64,000 nucleotides of DNA from Candidatus Villigracilis proximus (GCA_016715195.1 JADKBB010000011.1:62001-126000), one strand, 5' to 3'. Numbered from the stretch's first letter, positions 54,716-63,135 are shown. Made by a program: numbers and translations. Notes: a model not told the origin generated them from the letters alone.

Positions 54716-54840
54716 TGAGGCATCTGAGGTTTATGAAGTTTATGAGGTTTCTAAGGGTCTTGATGTTAACCAAGTAAACTCAGATACAAGCAAGCGCATC
54801 AGATACATCAGAAACCTCAAACACCTTAGAACCCTCAGAT
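54716..54840. repeat. Spacer of repeated TGAGGTTT/AAACCTCA words
   Basis: TCTGAGGTTTATGAAGTTT and ATGAGGTTTCTAAGGGT at the left mirror CAGAAACCTCAAACACC and TTAGAACCCTCAG at the right, an imperfect palindrome. No gene or terminator tail is visible. Confidence 0.5.
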
Positions 54841-54861
54841 ACATTAATTCACCGGAGTCAC

Positions 54862-55536
54862 ATGAACGATTCATCATTATTACTATCCATCGCCGTACTT
54901 GGCGGAACAGGCAAAGAAGGCAAGGGACTCGCATTCCGCTGGGCGCGCGCAGGATACCGCGTATATATTGGTTCACGCAGTGCGGAAAAAGCTATCGCTG
55001 CGGCGAATGAGATTAAGGAAATGCTCGGGGATGGAGTCTCTGTCGAAGGGATGGGCAATCTTGAGGCGGCGCGTGAAGCGAACATCGCAGTATTAACCGT
55101 TCCATATTCCGCACATCGCGACACATTGGAATCCGTCAAAGATGAACTCAAGGGAAAAATTCTGGTGGATGTCACTGTGCCGCTTGTCCCGCCGAAAGTT
55201 GCCACCGTGCAAATGCCGGCCGCAGGTTCCGCAGCACAGGAAGCAAAACAAATTCTTGGTGACGATGTGCAAGTGTGCGCCGCATTCCAAAATATTTCAC
55301 ACGAACACCTGCTCGAAAATTCAGATGTGGAATGTGATGTTTTGGTCACAGGCACAAGCAAGGATGCCCGCACCGAAACCATCAAACTGGTCGAAGCCGC
55401 AGGTCTGCACGGTTGGGATGCCGGTCCGATCGAAAACTCTGTTGTCATCGAAGGGATGACCAGCATATTAATTGGCATCAACAAAAAATATGGCTCAACC
55501 CATGCGGGGATCAAAATCACGGGCGTTGAACGTTAA
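54862..55536 (+). CDS. npdG: NADPH-dependent F420 reductase
   Basis: The 224-aa protein transfers hydride between NADP(H) and coenzyme F420. It has the Rossmann start IAVLGGTGKEGKGLAFRWARAGY, the 2'-phosphate-binding GSRSAEKA, and the conserved FQNISHEHL and DAGPIENSVVIEGMTSILIGIN. It is first in the F420 gene cluster, about 25 bases before cofE, and would supply reduced F420 to the PPOX, LLM and other oxidoreductases. An SD-like CACCGGAGTCAC precedes the ATG. Confidence 0.93.
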   Translation: MNDSSLLLSIAVLGGTGKEGKGLAFRWARAGYRVYIGSRSAEKAIAAANEIKEMLGDGVSVEGMGNLEAAREANIAVLTVPYSAHRDTLESVKDELKGKILVDVTVPLVPPKVATVQMPAAGSAAQEAKQILGDDVQVCAAFQNISHEHLLENSDVECDVLVTGTSKDARTETIKLVEAAGLHGWDAGPIENSVVIEGMTSILIGINKKYGSTHAGIKITGVER

Positions 55537-55559
55537 ACGTTTAGTGTTCAACTGTTGTC

Positions 55560-56327
55560 ATGTCGCTTATCATAACTCCACTTCAAAACATTCCACTCAT
55601 CCGCCAAGATGACAACTTGGCGGATATTCTTGTTGATTCCCTGCAAGCATCGGGCGCTCAACTTGAGAACGATGATATTCTCGTCATTGCACAAAAGATC
55701 ATCAGCAAAAGCGAAGGCCGCATGGTGGACATCACCACCGTCACACCTTCGTCACAAGCCATTGAACTCGCTCAAAAAGCAGAGAAAGACCCGCGCGTGG
55801 TTGAACTCATGCTTCAGGAAAGCAATGAAGTTGTCCGCGTGCGCGTGGGAACGATCATTGTCGAACATAAACTTGGCTTCGTGTGCGCCAACGCCGGCAT
55901 TGACCATTCCAATGTGGCCGGCAGTGGAAATGAAAATCAGGAATTTGTTTTGCTCCTGCCAGAAGACCCTGACCAATCCGCGCGCAATATCCGTGAGCAG
56001 ATCAAACAAAAAACAGGGAAAGACATTGGCGTGATGATCATCGACTCGCATGGCCGCGCCTGGCGAAACGGCACGGTTGGAATCTGCATCGGCTTAAGCG
56101 GACTTCCCGCCTTGATCGATGAACGCGGTTGGAAAGACCTCTTTGGCTACACACTCAAGATCACAGTTGTCGGCGTGGCTGATGAACTCGCCGCAGCCGC
56201 ATCCCTGATGATGGGACAGGCCGCCGAAGGCAAGCCCGCTGTACTCGTGCGCGGCTTCCCTTATCCATTACGCGAAGGCTCATTGCAGGAACTCATCCGG
56301 CCCAAATCGCAGGATATGTTCCGCTAA
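55560..56327 (+). CDS. cofE: Coenzyme F420-0:L-glutamate ligase
   Basis: This 255-aa enzyme adds glutamate residues to F420-0 with GTP. Family phrases are LVDSLQASGAQLENDDILVIAQKIISKSEGRMVDI, FVCANAGIDHSN, LLPEDPDQSARNIREQI and VMIIDSHGRAWRNGTVGICIG. It is not fused to a nitroreductase domain as in actinobacterial FbiB; that domain is encoded separately at 56717-57406. The start ATG has no SD. Confidence 0.95.
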   Translation: MSLIITPLQNIPLIRQDDNLADILVDSLQASGAQLENDDILVIAQKIISKSEGRMVDITTVTPSSQAIELAQKAEKDPRVVELMLQESNEVVRVRVGTIIVEHKLGFVCANAGIDHSNVAGSGNENQEFVLLLPEDPDQSARNIREQIKQKTGKDIGVMIIDSHGRAWRNGTVGICIGLSGLPALIDERGWKDLFGYTLKITVVGVADELAAAASLMMGQAAEGKPAVLVRGFPYPLREGSLQELIRPKSQDMFR

Positions 56328-56406
56328 TATAATTCCAATGTTTTTCTGGTATCTTTGCAAAATCCAGTGTAGGTTATCAAATACACAAATAAAAAAATGA
56401 GACGCA

Positions 56407-56799
56407 ATGAAAAACTTTCCGCAAGAATATCTTGACCTCCTCAAAGACGAAACAAAAGCCTATCTCTTTCTTGCAACCACAATGCCCGATGGTTCGCCGC
56501 AAGTCACACCGATATGGTTCAACACAGATGAGGAATACATTCTCATCAACACCAACGAAGGGCGCACGAAAGACCGCAACATGAAAGCCCGCCCAAAAGT
56601 GGCGCTTGTTATTCAAGACCCGCAAACACCTTATCGTTATATTCAAGTTCGCGGCGAAGTTGTGGAACACACCACACAAGGTGCTGATGAACACATCAAC
56701 CAACTCGCGCTAAAATATGATAATGAACCGTGGAAATACCGCGCAGGACAAAAGCGGATCATCTTCAAAATTAAACCAACTCACTTTGACAGCCACTGA
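56407..56799 (+). CDS. PPOX-class F420-dependent oxidoreductase
   Basis: The 130-aa split-barrel protein has LFLATTMPDGSPQVTPIWFNTDEEYILINTNEGRTKDRNM, the cofactor-binding pattern of F420-binding pyridoxamine-oxidase-like proteins, and YRYIQVRGEV. It is a small flavin/deazaflavin enzyme that reduces an unknown substrate with F420H2, or may bind F420 only. Location between F420 genes supports the cofactor. Its last 83 bases overlap the next gene. Confidence 0.88.
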   Translation: MKNFPQEYLDLLKDETKAYLFLATTMPDGSPQVTPIWFNTDEEYILINTNEGRTKDRNMKARPKVALVIQDPQTPYRYIQVRGEVVEHTTQGADEHINQLALKYDNEPWKYRAGQKRIIFKIKPTHFDSH

Positions 56800-57406
56800 T
56801 CTCCATACCTTCCTGCGGACTCGCCGCTCGATCCGCCGCTTCAAACCGGACCCGATACCTGATCCGGTTATCGAACGCATTCTCACCACTGCCACATTTG
56901 CCTCCTCCGCACATCACCGCCAACCCTGGAGATTCGCCGTGCTGACAGATGACTCTGCCAAGAACAATCTGGCAGACATCATGGCAAAAGATTTCCAACA
57001 TGATCTCGAAGCCGATGCTCTTGCTCCCGAAGAGATAGGGAAAAAAGTTGCGCGCTCACGCGAAAGAATTATCGAAGCCCCAGTCGTTGTCATCTTAAAT
57101 GTGGACATGAGCGAAATGGATACGTATCCCGATGAACGCCGCAGAAAAGCGGAATACATCATGGCAACCCAATCCGCGGCGAATGCGGGCATGTTATTGC
57201 TGCTCGCCGCGCACGCTGAAGGGTTGGGCGGAGTCTGGGTGTGCAGTCCATTGTTTGCACAGGAGACAGTCCGCAGCGCCCTCAAGTTGCCGCTGGCATG
57301 GGAGCCGCAAGCCATGTATTTTTTAGGCTATCCAGTTGAAATTCCACAAGCGAGAGAAAGAAAAGATATGCGTGAAATTACAGTGACCGTAGACGGCGGA
57401 CGATAG
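56717..57406 (+). CDS. Nitroreductase-fold protein, FbiB C-domain-like (F420 maturation)
   Basis: The 229-aa sequence has the nitroreductase start LHTFLRTRRSIRRFKPDPIPDPVIERIL, HHRQPWRFAVLTDD, and ATQSAANAGMLLLLAAHAEGLGGVWVCSPLF with a late MYFLGYPVE. This matches the FMN domain that in FbiB reduces dehydro-F420-0. Here it is a separate gene between cofE and cofD, so the same job is likely. The start is uncertain: the first ATG (56717) overlaps the PPOX gene by 83 bases and has no SD; a TTG near 56784 is an alternative. Confidence 0.85.
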   Translation: MIMNRGNTAQDKSGSSSKLNQLTLTATDLHTFLRTRRSIRRFKPDPIPDPVIERILTTATFASSAHHRQPWRFAVLTDDSAKNNLADIMAKDFQHDLEADALAPEEIGKKVARSRERIIEAPVVVILNVDMSEMDTYPDERRRKAEYIMATQSAANAGMLLLLAAHAEGLGGVWVCSPLFAQETVRSALKLPLAWEPQAMYFLGYPVEIPQARERKDMREITVTVDGGR

Positions 57407-57460
57407 ACCATCTTCATGCTGTGAATCCCCAAGATCAATTAGTGAAAAAATAATCCTTAT

Positions 57461-58420
57461 ATGACATCTACGAAAATTACAGACACCACCCATCCTCCAT
57501 CGTCCACTGTCCATCGTCGAATTGTCGCCCTCGCGGGCGGAGTCGGCGGCGCAAAACTTGCGCACGGACTCGCCCAAATCCTCCCACCTGAAGACCTGAC
57601 CGTTATCGTCAACACCGGCGATGACTTTGAACATCTGGGCTTATATATTTGCCCTGACCTTGATACGGTCTGCTACACCCTCGCCGGACTCGCCAACCCC
57701 GAAACGGGCTGGGGACGTGTCAACGAAACCTGGAATACGATCGCAAATATCGAAAAACTTGGCGGGCCAAATTGGTTCCGCCTTGGCGATCAAGATTTCG
57801 GTACACATATCGAAAGAACCCGCAGACTCAAAGAAGGCCAAACGCTGACGCAGGTCACAAAAGATTTTTGTGCTGCGTGGGGAATCAAACACACAGTCCT
57901 GCCGATGACCGATTCACCTGTGCGGACAATGGTGGATACAGACGAAGGCGAACTCGCTTTTCAGGAATACTTTGTTCACAGACAATGCAAGCCGAGAGTC
58001 AAAGGCTTTCGGTTCGACGGAGTCGAAGTCGCTGGGCCAGCTATCGGGGCGCGCGAAGCGCTTGAATCAGCGGATGCGATTGTCATTTGCCCGTCGAATC
58101 CCTGGGTCAGTGTCGATCCGATTCTGCGCGTCATCCAAAAAATAAATAAACCGGTCATCGCGGTTTCACCGATCATTGGCGGAAAGACGGTCAAGGGGCC
58201 TGCCGCAAAAATGTATGAAGAACTGGGCATTGAACCTTCGGCGTTGGCGGTGGCGAAACATTATCGAACCTTACTCAGCGGATTTGTGTTGGATACTGTG
58301 GACGCGCATTTATCAGAAGAAATTAATACAAAAACTTTGGTAACTGATACACTTATGAATAACCTTACAGATCGCGCCCGATTGGCGACGGATGTGCTAA
58401 ACTTTATCGGGAGTATGTAA
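57461..58420 (+). CDS. cofD: 2-phospho-L-lactate (or phosphoenolpyruvate) transferase
   Basis: This 319-aa enzyme joins the activated phospholactyl/phosphoenolpyruvyl group to FO, making F420-0 or dehydro-F420-0. Signatures: IVALAGGVGGAKLAHGLAQIL, VNTGDDFEHLGLYICPDLDTVCYTL, NWFRLGDQDFGTHIERT, MTDSPVRTMVDTDEGEL and ICPSNPWVSVDPIL. A short leader (MTSTKITDTTHPPSSTVHR) is written by repeat-like DNA, so translation may start later at an unseen site. cofC follows two bases after the stop. Confidence 0.95.
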   Translation: MTSTKITDTTHPPSSTVHRRIVALAGGVGGAKLAHGLAQILPPEDLTVIVNTGDDFEHLGLYICPDLDTVCYTLAGLANPETGWGRVNETWNTIANIEKLGGPNWFRLGDQDFGTHIERTRRLKEGQTLTQVTKDFCAAWGIKHTVLPMTDSPVRTMVDTDEGELAFQEYFVHRQCKPRVKGFRFDGVEVAGPAIGAREALESADAIVICPSNPWVSVDPILRVIQKINKPVIAVSPIIGGKTVKGPAAKMYEELGIEPSALAVAKHYRTLLSGFVLDTVDAHLSEEINTKTLVTDTLMNNLTDRARLATDVLNFIGSM

Positions 58421-58422
58421 CC

Positions 58423-59031
58423 ATGACCATTTGGGCTATCGTGCCTGTAAAACCCTTGCGACGAGGAAAGTCGCGTTTGTCTGGAGCACTAACGGAAGAT
58501 GAAAGAACGGTATTAAATCAGGAATTATTGGAACGCACGCTCAAAACACTTTCCACTGTAAAAGAATTGGATCAAGTGTTGGTGGTAAGCCGTGACCCGC
58601 AAGCGTTGACCATTGCCCGCAATCACGGCGCAAAAACCGTGCAGGAAGATGGTCAATCACATTTAAATACAGCACTGACGCGTGCCACCGTTGTGGCGCA
58701 AGTCCATGCTACACGCGGCGTGCTGGTTCTGCCCGCCGACCTGCCTCTGCTCACCCGCGATGATGTGCTCGCACTGGTTGACCGTGCCGTCAAACCACCC
58801 ATAGTTGTCATTGCGCCCGACAGGCACGGCAAAGGCACGAACGCATTATTAATGGTCCCCGCAGGAACGATCGAATATGATTTCGGCGAAGGTTCATTTC
58901 AAAGACACTGCGACCGCACGATCAAAGCCGGCGCGCGTTTGGAGATCGTTGAAATTCCATCTCTGGGACTTGATCTTGATCTGCCGGAAGATTTGGAAAT
59001 GGTACGCAAAATAGAAGGTATGAAGTTGTAA
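58423..59031 (+). CDS. cofC: 2-phospholactate/phosphoenolpyruvate guanylyltransferase
   Basis: The 202-aa nucleotidyltransferase makes the GTP-activated precursor used by CofD. Visible motifs: IVPVKPLRRGKSRLSGALTEDER, VLVLPADLPLLTRDDV, APDRHGKGTNALLM and EIPSLGLDLDLPEDL. It is directly coupled to cofD (two-base gap). With cofE, the nitroreductase and NpdG, only the FO synthase (cofG/cofH or fbiC) is missing from the window. Confidence 0.95.
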   Translation: MTIWAIVPVKPLRRGKSRLSGALTEDERTVLNQELLERTLKTLSTVKELDQVLVVSRDPQALTIARNHGAKTVQEDGQSHLNTALTRATVVAQVHATRGVLVLPADLPLLTRDDVLALVDRAVKPPIVVIAPDRHGKGTNALLMVPAGTIEYDFGEGSFQRHCDRTIKAGARLEIVEIPSLGLDLDLPEDLEMVRKIEGMKL

Positions 59032-59039
59032 ATTAATTA

Positions 59040-59081
59040 GCCACAGAGTTCGCAGAATTTTTATTCTGAGAGTTCCGTGGC
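59040..59081. repeat. Imperfect hairpin after cofC
   Basis: GCCAC (59040-59044) with GTGGC (59077-59081) and CAGAAT (59053-59058) with ATTCTG (59063-59068) form an interrupted stem around TTTT. It may end the cof transcript or be a member of the palindromic spacer repeats. Confidence 0.5.
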
Positions 59082-59105
59082 AAATTTTATTTCAAGGAGA
59101 ATGCC

Positions 59106-60104
59106 ATGACCGAACGTGTTGCACTTTACCTGCAAGATTCGCACGACCTGCGTGATGGACTGGACTACGCAAGATACGCAGAAGAGAAAGGCTTTGAAGC
59201 TGTCTGGCAAGCCGAGAGTCGTTTGGTGCGCGATGCCATTGTGCCGATGGCTGCCTACGCCGCAGTGACCCAAAAGATCAAAGTGGGATCAGGTGTGATT
59301 AACAACTGGACCCGCAACATTGGATTACTAGCCGCAACTTTCTTAACGTTGGATGATCTTGCTCCGAATCGCATTATCTGCGGGATAGGTGCCTGGTGGG
59401 ATCCGCTAGCTAAGAACGTGGGCATTGACCGCAGAAAGCCCCTGCTCGCCATGCGTGAAACCGTTGAAGTAATGCGCCGCCTGCTGAATATGGAACGCGT
59501 CACCTTTCATGGCGAGTTTCACCACGTAGATAATATTGAACTGGACGTAGTCCACGGCCGCCGTGAACCGCGCAATATCCCGATCATGATCGGCGCCACC
59601 GGCGACCTGATGATGGAGATGACAGGCGAGATATCAGACGGCTGTGTAATGAATTATTGTGTTGCTCCTGAATACAACGACAGAGCAGTTGAATTGCTTG
59701 AAAAAGGCGCGATCAAATCAGGCCGCACTTTGGCCGATATTGACCGTCCGCAGTTGATCGTCTGCTCAGTGGATGAAGATCACGACAAAGCCATTGAATA
59801 TACAAAGGAATTGCTTTGCCAATATCTGGCGCAGCAGCCGCATATTGCCAAGGCCTCCAATGTTTCAGCGGAAGTGATCAATAACATTCAAGCCACTTTG
59901 GGCTGGCCTGCCACAAAGGAACAGATCAACAAAGCCAAGCATTTTGTGCCAGATGAACTGGTTCATAAAATCACGGCTTCCGGCACACCTGCCGAAGCAC
60001 GCGCCAAAGTCGCTGAATACGTCAAACGCGGATGTACTTGTCCCATTTTGTATCCCGTTGGCGGAAACTTCAAATTATTGATCGATACGTTCGCACAAAG
60101 CTAA
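59106..60104 (+). CDS. LLM-class F420-dependent oxidoreductase
   Basis: The 332-aa luciferase-like TIM barrel begins VALYLQDSHDLRDGLDYARYAEEKGFEAVWQAES and has IKVGSGVINNWTRNIGLLAATFLTLDDLAPNRIICGIGAWWDPLAKNVG and IPIMIGATGDLMMEMTGEISDG. Related proteins include methylenetetrahydromethanopterin reductase-like and other F420H2-dependent reductases. AAGGAGAATGCC before the ATG is a good SD. It closes the F420 cluster. Substrate is unknown. Confidence 0.9.
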   Translation: MTERVALYLQDSHDLRDGLDYARYAEEKGFEAVWQAESRLVRDAIVPMAAYAAVTQKIKVGSGVINNWTRNIGLLAATFLTLDDLAPNRIICGIGAWWDPLAKNVGIDRRKPLLAMRETVEVMRRLLNMERVTFHGEFHHVDNIELDVVHGRREPRNIPIMIGATGDLMMEMTGEISDGCVMNYCVAPEYNDRAVELLEKGAIKSGRTLADIDRPQLIVCSVDEDHDKAIEYTKELLCQYLAQQPHIAKASNVSAEVINNIQATLGWPATKEQINKAKHFVPDELVHKITASGTPAEARAKVAEYVKRGCTCPILYPVGGNFKLLIDTFAQS

Positions 60105-60115
60105 ACATCAGAATC

Positions 60116-60150
60116 AAGCACCCCGTGAAGAGCAAATTCACGGGGTGCTT
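60116..60150 (+). terminator. Intrinsic terminator of the F420 cluster
   Basis: AAGCACCCCGTGAA (60116-60129) pairs perfectly with TTCACGGGGTGCTT (60137-60150), loop of seven. It ends the LLM gene and, read the other way, the convergent MFS gene. Confidence 0.85.
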
Positions 60151-60191
60151 TGGGAGGGCGGATTGGGACTAGTCCGCATTTGGAAGAAGTT

Positions 60192-60213
60192 GCGGACTGA
60201 AGTCCGCGCTCCA
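60192..60213. repeat. Dispersed palindromic repeat, copy 2 (GCGGACT-AGTCCGC)
   Basis: GCGGACT (60192-60198), GA, AGTCCGC (60201-60207), then GCTCCA, the same element as at 41222. A degenerate third form (GCGGATTGG-GACTAGTCCGC) lies at 60159-60178. Confidence 0.7.
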
Positions 60214-60222
60214 GTCTGCGCT

Positions 60223-61455
60223 CTAGATTTCTTCAACCCGCTGAAACTTCTCTCGTGCGCCAAGTTTTATATGCAAGCTATAAAAGGCTATGATGGCGAC
60301 CACACATAACACACCGCCGATATACCAGACATAGTTGGGGTCGTAATTGTCAAAGATCAAACCAGCCGCCCAAGGGCCGATCATCGAAGGGACAGCCCAC
60401 ACCAAACCGAAGACTGCCATATAGCGGGCGCGCATTTCCTCGGGCGCAAAGGAAGCGGCCAGCACATTGCTGGTCGGCATGCCGATCATTTCACCAATGG
60501 TGATAATTACCATTGCAACAATAAACAGCGGAATGGTGGCGACAAATCCATACATCGTGAAGCCGATCATATAGAAAAATGTCGCAGCGGCCATCATCAA
60601 AAATGGAGGATATCTCTTGATAATCCGCGTGACTGCGAACTGGAAGATGACCACAGTCACCGCACTGGACGACATGATCAACCCGTAAAATTGCGGGTCA
60701 ACTTGATGCACATCCCGCAAATAAACAGACAGGGAACTGTACATTTGTTGATATACAAGGATCATCAAAATCGAAGCAAAGATAAAAGCAAGATAGGGAA
60801 AATCAAAAATGGCGACACGATACCCGCTGAGTGTTTGCCATAAAGATTCATGTTCAGTCTTCTCTTTCGGCTGCGGTTTGGTTTCGGGCAATAAACGAAA
60901 AACGAGAAGAGCCGTGATACTGCTGATAAGCGCATCGCTTAAGAAGAGATACAGAAAATTGTAGGCCGCAAGAAAGCCGCCAATGGTTGGGCCGATGATC
61001 CATGCAAAATTCGAAATCACGCGCATCAACCCATAACCTTCGGCGCGTTTTTCAGGTGGAAGAATATCTGCAATCATGGCTTGATGTGCGGGATGCGCAG
61101 CACTGCCCATTAATCCCACAAAAATCGACAGGCCGTAGAACATATAGAATTTATCCACAAAGCCGAGGGTGAGTCCGCTTAAGGCGCTGACGATGAGTCC
61201 AAACAAGATAATGCCGCGTCTGCCAAAGCGATCTGCCATTGCGCCGCCGATGGTGCTTCCCACCAGTCCTGCAGCTGAATTTGTGGCAAGCAAAATACCG
61301 GCTTGTGTCATACCGACGTCAAATTTTTGTGTGACGTACAAGGCAAAAAACGGCATGAGTAAGGTGTTTCCGATCACGTCAATAAAATGAGTCCCTGCAA
61401 CCACCCAATAGGTTCGTGGGAATTCGTTGTAAGTACTAGTTATCTTCCTAAACAT
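60223..61455 (-). CDS. Major facilitator superfamily transporter
   Basis: The 410-aa protein has twelve helices and the MFS loop motif GGAMADRFGRRGIILFG between helices 2 and 3, with a related GYGLMRVISNFAWIIGP. Domain phrases resemble drug-efflux or sugar-exporter types. AGGAGAAAA before the ATG sets the start. It is convergent with the F420 cluster and separated from the dehydrogenase by the 44-base tandem repeats. Substrate unknown. Confidence 0.92.
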   Translation of the reverse strand: MFRKITSTYNEFPRTYWVVAGTHFIDVIGNTLLMPFFALYVTQKFDVGMTQAGILLATNSAAGLVGSTIGGAMADRFGRRGIILFGLIVSALSGLTLGFVDKFYMFYGLSIFVGLMGSAAHPAHQAMIADILPPEKRAEGYGLMRVISNFAWIIGPTIGGFLAAYNFLYLFLSDALISSITALLVFRLLPETKPQPKEKTEHESLWQTLSGYRVAIFDFPYLAFIFASILMILVYQQMYSSLSVYLRDVHQVDPQFYGLIMSSSAVTVVIFQFAVTRIIKRYPPFLMMAAATFFYMIGFTMYGFVATIPLFIVAMVIITIGEMIGMPTSNVLAASFAPEEMRARYMAVFGLVWAVPSMIGPWAAGLIFDNYDPNYVWYIGGVLCVVAIIAFYSLHIKLGAREKFQRVEEI

Positions 61456-61490
61456 TTTTCTCCTATTATTAAAAAACTACAACTACGTCC

Positions 61491-61618
61491 TTCGGCTTCG
61501 CCACAAAGAACATGTGGCTCCGCTCAGGATGCAGTTCGGCTTCGCCACAAAGAACATGCGGCTCCGCTCAGGATGCAGTTCGGCTGTGCCACGAAGAACA
61601 TGTGGCCTGCTCAGGATG
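61491..61618. repeat. Three tandem copies of a 44-base repeat
   Basis: Copies begin at 61491, 61535 and 61579; each starts TTCGGCT and ends CTCAGGATG. Copies 1 and 2 differ by a base or so; copy 3 has changes and a deletion. Each holds a small inverted repeat (CCACA-AAGAACA-TGTGG). The last copy overlaps the end of the dehydrogenase gene. Confidence 0.85.
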
Positions 61619-62606
61619 TATATATTTCTGGATTTACACAATTCGGCAGGCGTTCGCCTTTCAAGCCGGCGATCAAATTTTGCGCGGCAAGGAGCGACAT
61701 CATATCACGGGTCTTTTTACTGGCGCTACCCAGATGCGGTACGATGACACAATTCTCCAGTTCCAAAAGTGGACTGTCCATTGGCAGTGGTTCAGGGTCG
61801 GTGACATCCAGTGCGGCGGCGAAGATTTGATTGGATTTCAATGCATTATACAAAGCAGTTTGATCCAAGACACCACCGCGCGCGGTATTAACCAAAACTG
61901 CATTGGGTTTCATCTTCGCCAGAAAATCTGCATTGACCAGATGTCTGGTTTCAGGTTTGAACGGCACATGCACAGAAATAAAATCGGATTCGCGCACTAA
62001 AGTATCAAGGTCAACAGATTGTGCACCATAAGCAGGTTGTGCGTTGGGACTGTAATACAGCACGCGCATGTCAAATCCCTGTGCGCGTTTGGCTACAGCC
62101 TGACCAATTCTGCCAAAGCCGATAATGCCCAAAGTTGCGCCTGCAAAGTCTGCGCCGAGTAAAAGGCTTGGCTGCCATGTAACCCAATTCCCCGCCCGCA
62201 GAAATCTTTCCGCTTCGTTAATGCGTCTGCCAGCAGACATCATTAACGCAAAGGCCTGGTCGGCGGTGGCGTCTGTTAATACGCCGGGCGTGTTGCCCAC
62301 GGGAATTCCGCGTGCGGTGGCAGCGGATACGTCAATATTGTCCACGCCAACTGCAAAATTGCTGATGATCTTCAGTTGTGGACCGATTGCGTCCATCAGA
62401 TCACCGTCAATTTTATCGGTCAGCAGGCAGAGCAGACCATCTGCGCCGCGTGCGTGTTCGATGAGCTGCGTCCGGGTTGGAGGAAGGTCGTGTGGCCATA
62501 TCTCCAACGCGCTCTGAGCAATGCCCTCGGGCGGAAAATGCTCATTGAGCAGAATCAGCCCCGGGTTAGGAATGATGCGGGTAATAAATACAGTCGGCTT
62601 TGTCAT
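61611..62606 (-). CDS. D-2-hydroxyacid dehydrogenase (glyoxylate/hydroxypyruvate reductase type)
   Basis: The 331-aa protein reduces a 2-keto acid such as glyoxylate with NAD(P)H. Signatures: SNFAVGVDNIDVSAATARGIPVGNTPGV, LGIIGFGRIGQAVAKRAQGFDMRVLYYSP, NTARGGVLDQTAL (catalytic Arg region), DPEPLPMDSPLLELENCVIVPHLGSAS (catalytic Glu and His). It starts at ATG 62604-62606; 12 more codons upstream overlap the divergent gene and are rejected. The ATG lies seven bases after TATACT, with no SD, so the mRNA is probably leaderless. Its C-terminus runs into the 44-base repeats. Confidence 0.93.
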   Translation of the reverse strand: MTKPTVFITRIIPNPGLILLNEHFPPEGIAQSALEIWPHDLPPTRTQLIEHARGADGLLCLLTDKIDGDLMDAIGPQLKIISNFAVGVDNIDVSAATARGIPVGNTPGVLTDATADQAFALMMSAGRRINEAERFLRAGNWVTWQPSLLLGADFAGATLGIIGFGRIGQAVAKRAQGFDMRVLYYSPNAQPAYGAQSVDLDTLVRESDFISVHVPFKPETRHLVNADFLAKMKPNAVLVNTARGGVLDQTALYNALKSNQIFAAALDVTDPEPLPMDSPLLELENCVIVPHLGSASKKTRDMMSLLAAQNLIAGLKGERLPNCVNPEIYTS

Positions 62607-62631
62607 ACGCCAGAGTATAATCCCACGCATG
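62604..62631. promoter_or_regulatory. Overlapping divergent leaderless promoters
   Basis: The two start codons are only 22 bases apart. Plus strand: TATAAT (62616-62621), seven bases, ATG 62629. Minus strand: TATACT (62619-62614), seven bases, ATG 62606. The boxes overlap, so the two polymerases would exclude each other. Confidence 0.6.
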
Positions 62632-63108
62632 TCCTCTATCAAACAACCAAATTCACGTCATTGTTTTATCTGCGGTTTGGAAAATCCAGTCGGCCTACAT
62701 TTACATATTTACGAAACCGAGCCGGGTGTTGTTGAAAGTAAATATATTGCACCTGAGCATTTTCAAGGCTATCCGGGTGTGCTGCATGGCGGAATTGTGG
62801 CTGCGATCATTGACGAAATTTCGGGGCGCGCTCACATGGGCAGCGATCCGCTAAATCCGCGTTTTATGTTTACGGGAAAATTGGAAGTGAAGTATCGCAG
62901 AAATGTGCCGATCGGAAAAATGTTAAAGATCGTTGGCAGGGCGGGAAACACAAAACGAAATCTGGCAGAAGCATGGGCCGGCATTTACGACTCAGAAACT
63001 GAAGAACTGCTGGCTGAAGGTACCGCCATTCATATTAACGTGCCGAAAGAAAAACTTGATGTATCCCAACTTGAAGAGTTGGGCTGGAAGATTTATCCAG
63101 ATGAATAA
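62629..63108 (+). CDS. PaaI-type hotdog thioesterase
   Basis: This 159-aa protein hydrolyses an acyl-CoA or similar thioester. The hotdog motif is HGGIVAAIIDEISGR; the N-terminus HCFICGLENPVGLHLH is a common short motif of the family. It is divergent from the dehydrogenase and likely leaderless; the open frame upstream of ATG 62629 lies inside that gene and is not used. Substrate unknown. Confidence 0.88.
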   Translation: MSSIKQPNSRHCFICGLENPVGLHLHIYETEPGVVESKYIAPEHFQGYPGVLHGGIVAAIIDEISGRAHMGSDPLNPRFMFTGKLEVKYRRNVPIGKMLKIVGRAGNTKRNLAEAWAGIYDSETEELLAEGTAIHINVPKEKLDVSQLEELGWKIYPDE

Positions 63109-63135
63109 TGTGCGGCGTGGAACGGGAGATCAAGT

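Noticed and set aside
61491..61618. Possible CRISPR array
   Set aside because: Repeats are directly adjacent without unique spacers and no cas gene is near.
61387..62000. Plus-strand frames through the 44-base repeats
   Set aside because: Produced by the tandem repeat and by the antisense of the dehydrogenase; no SD or family match.
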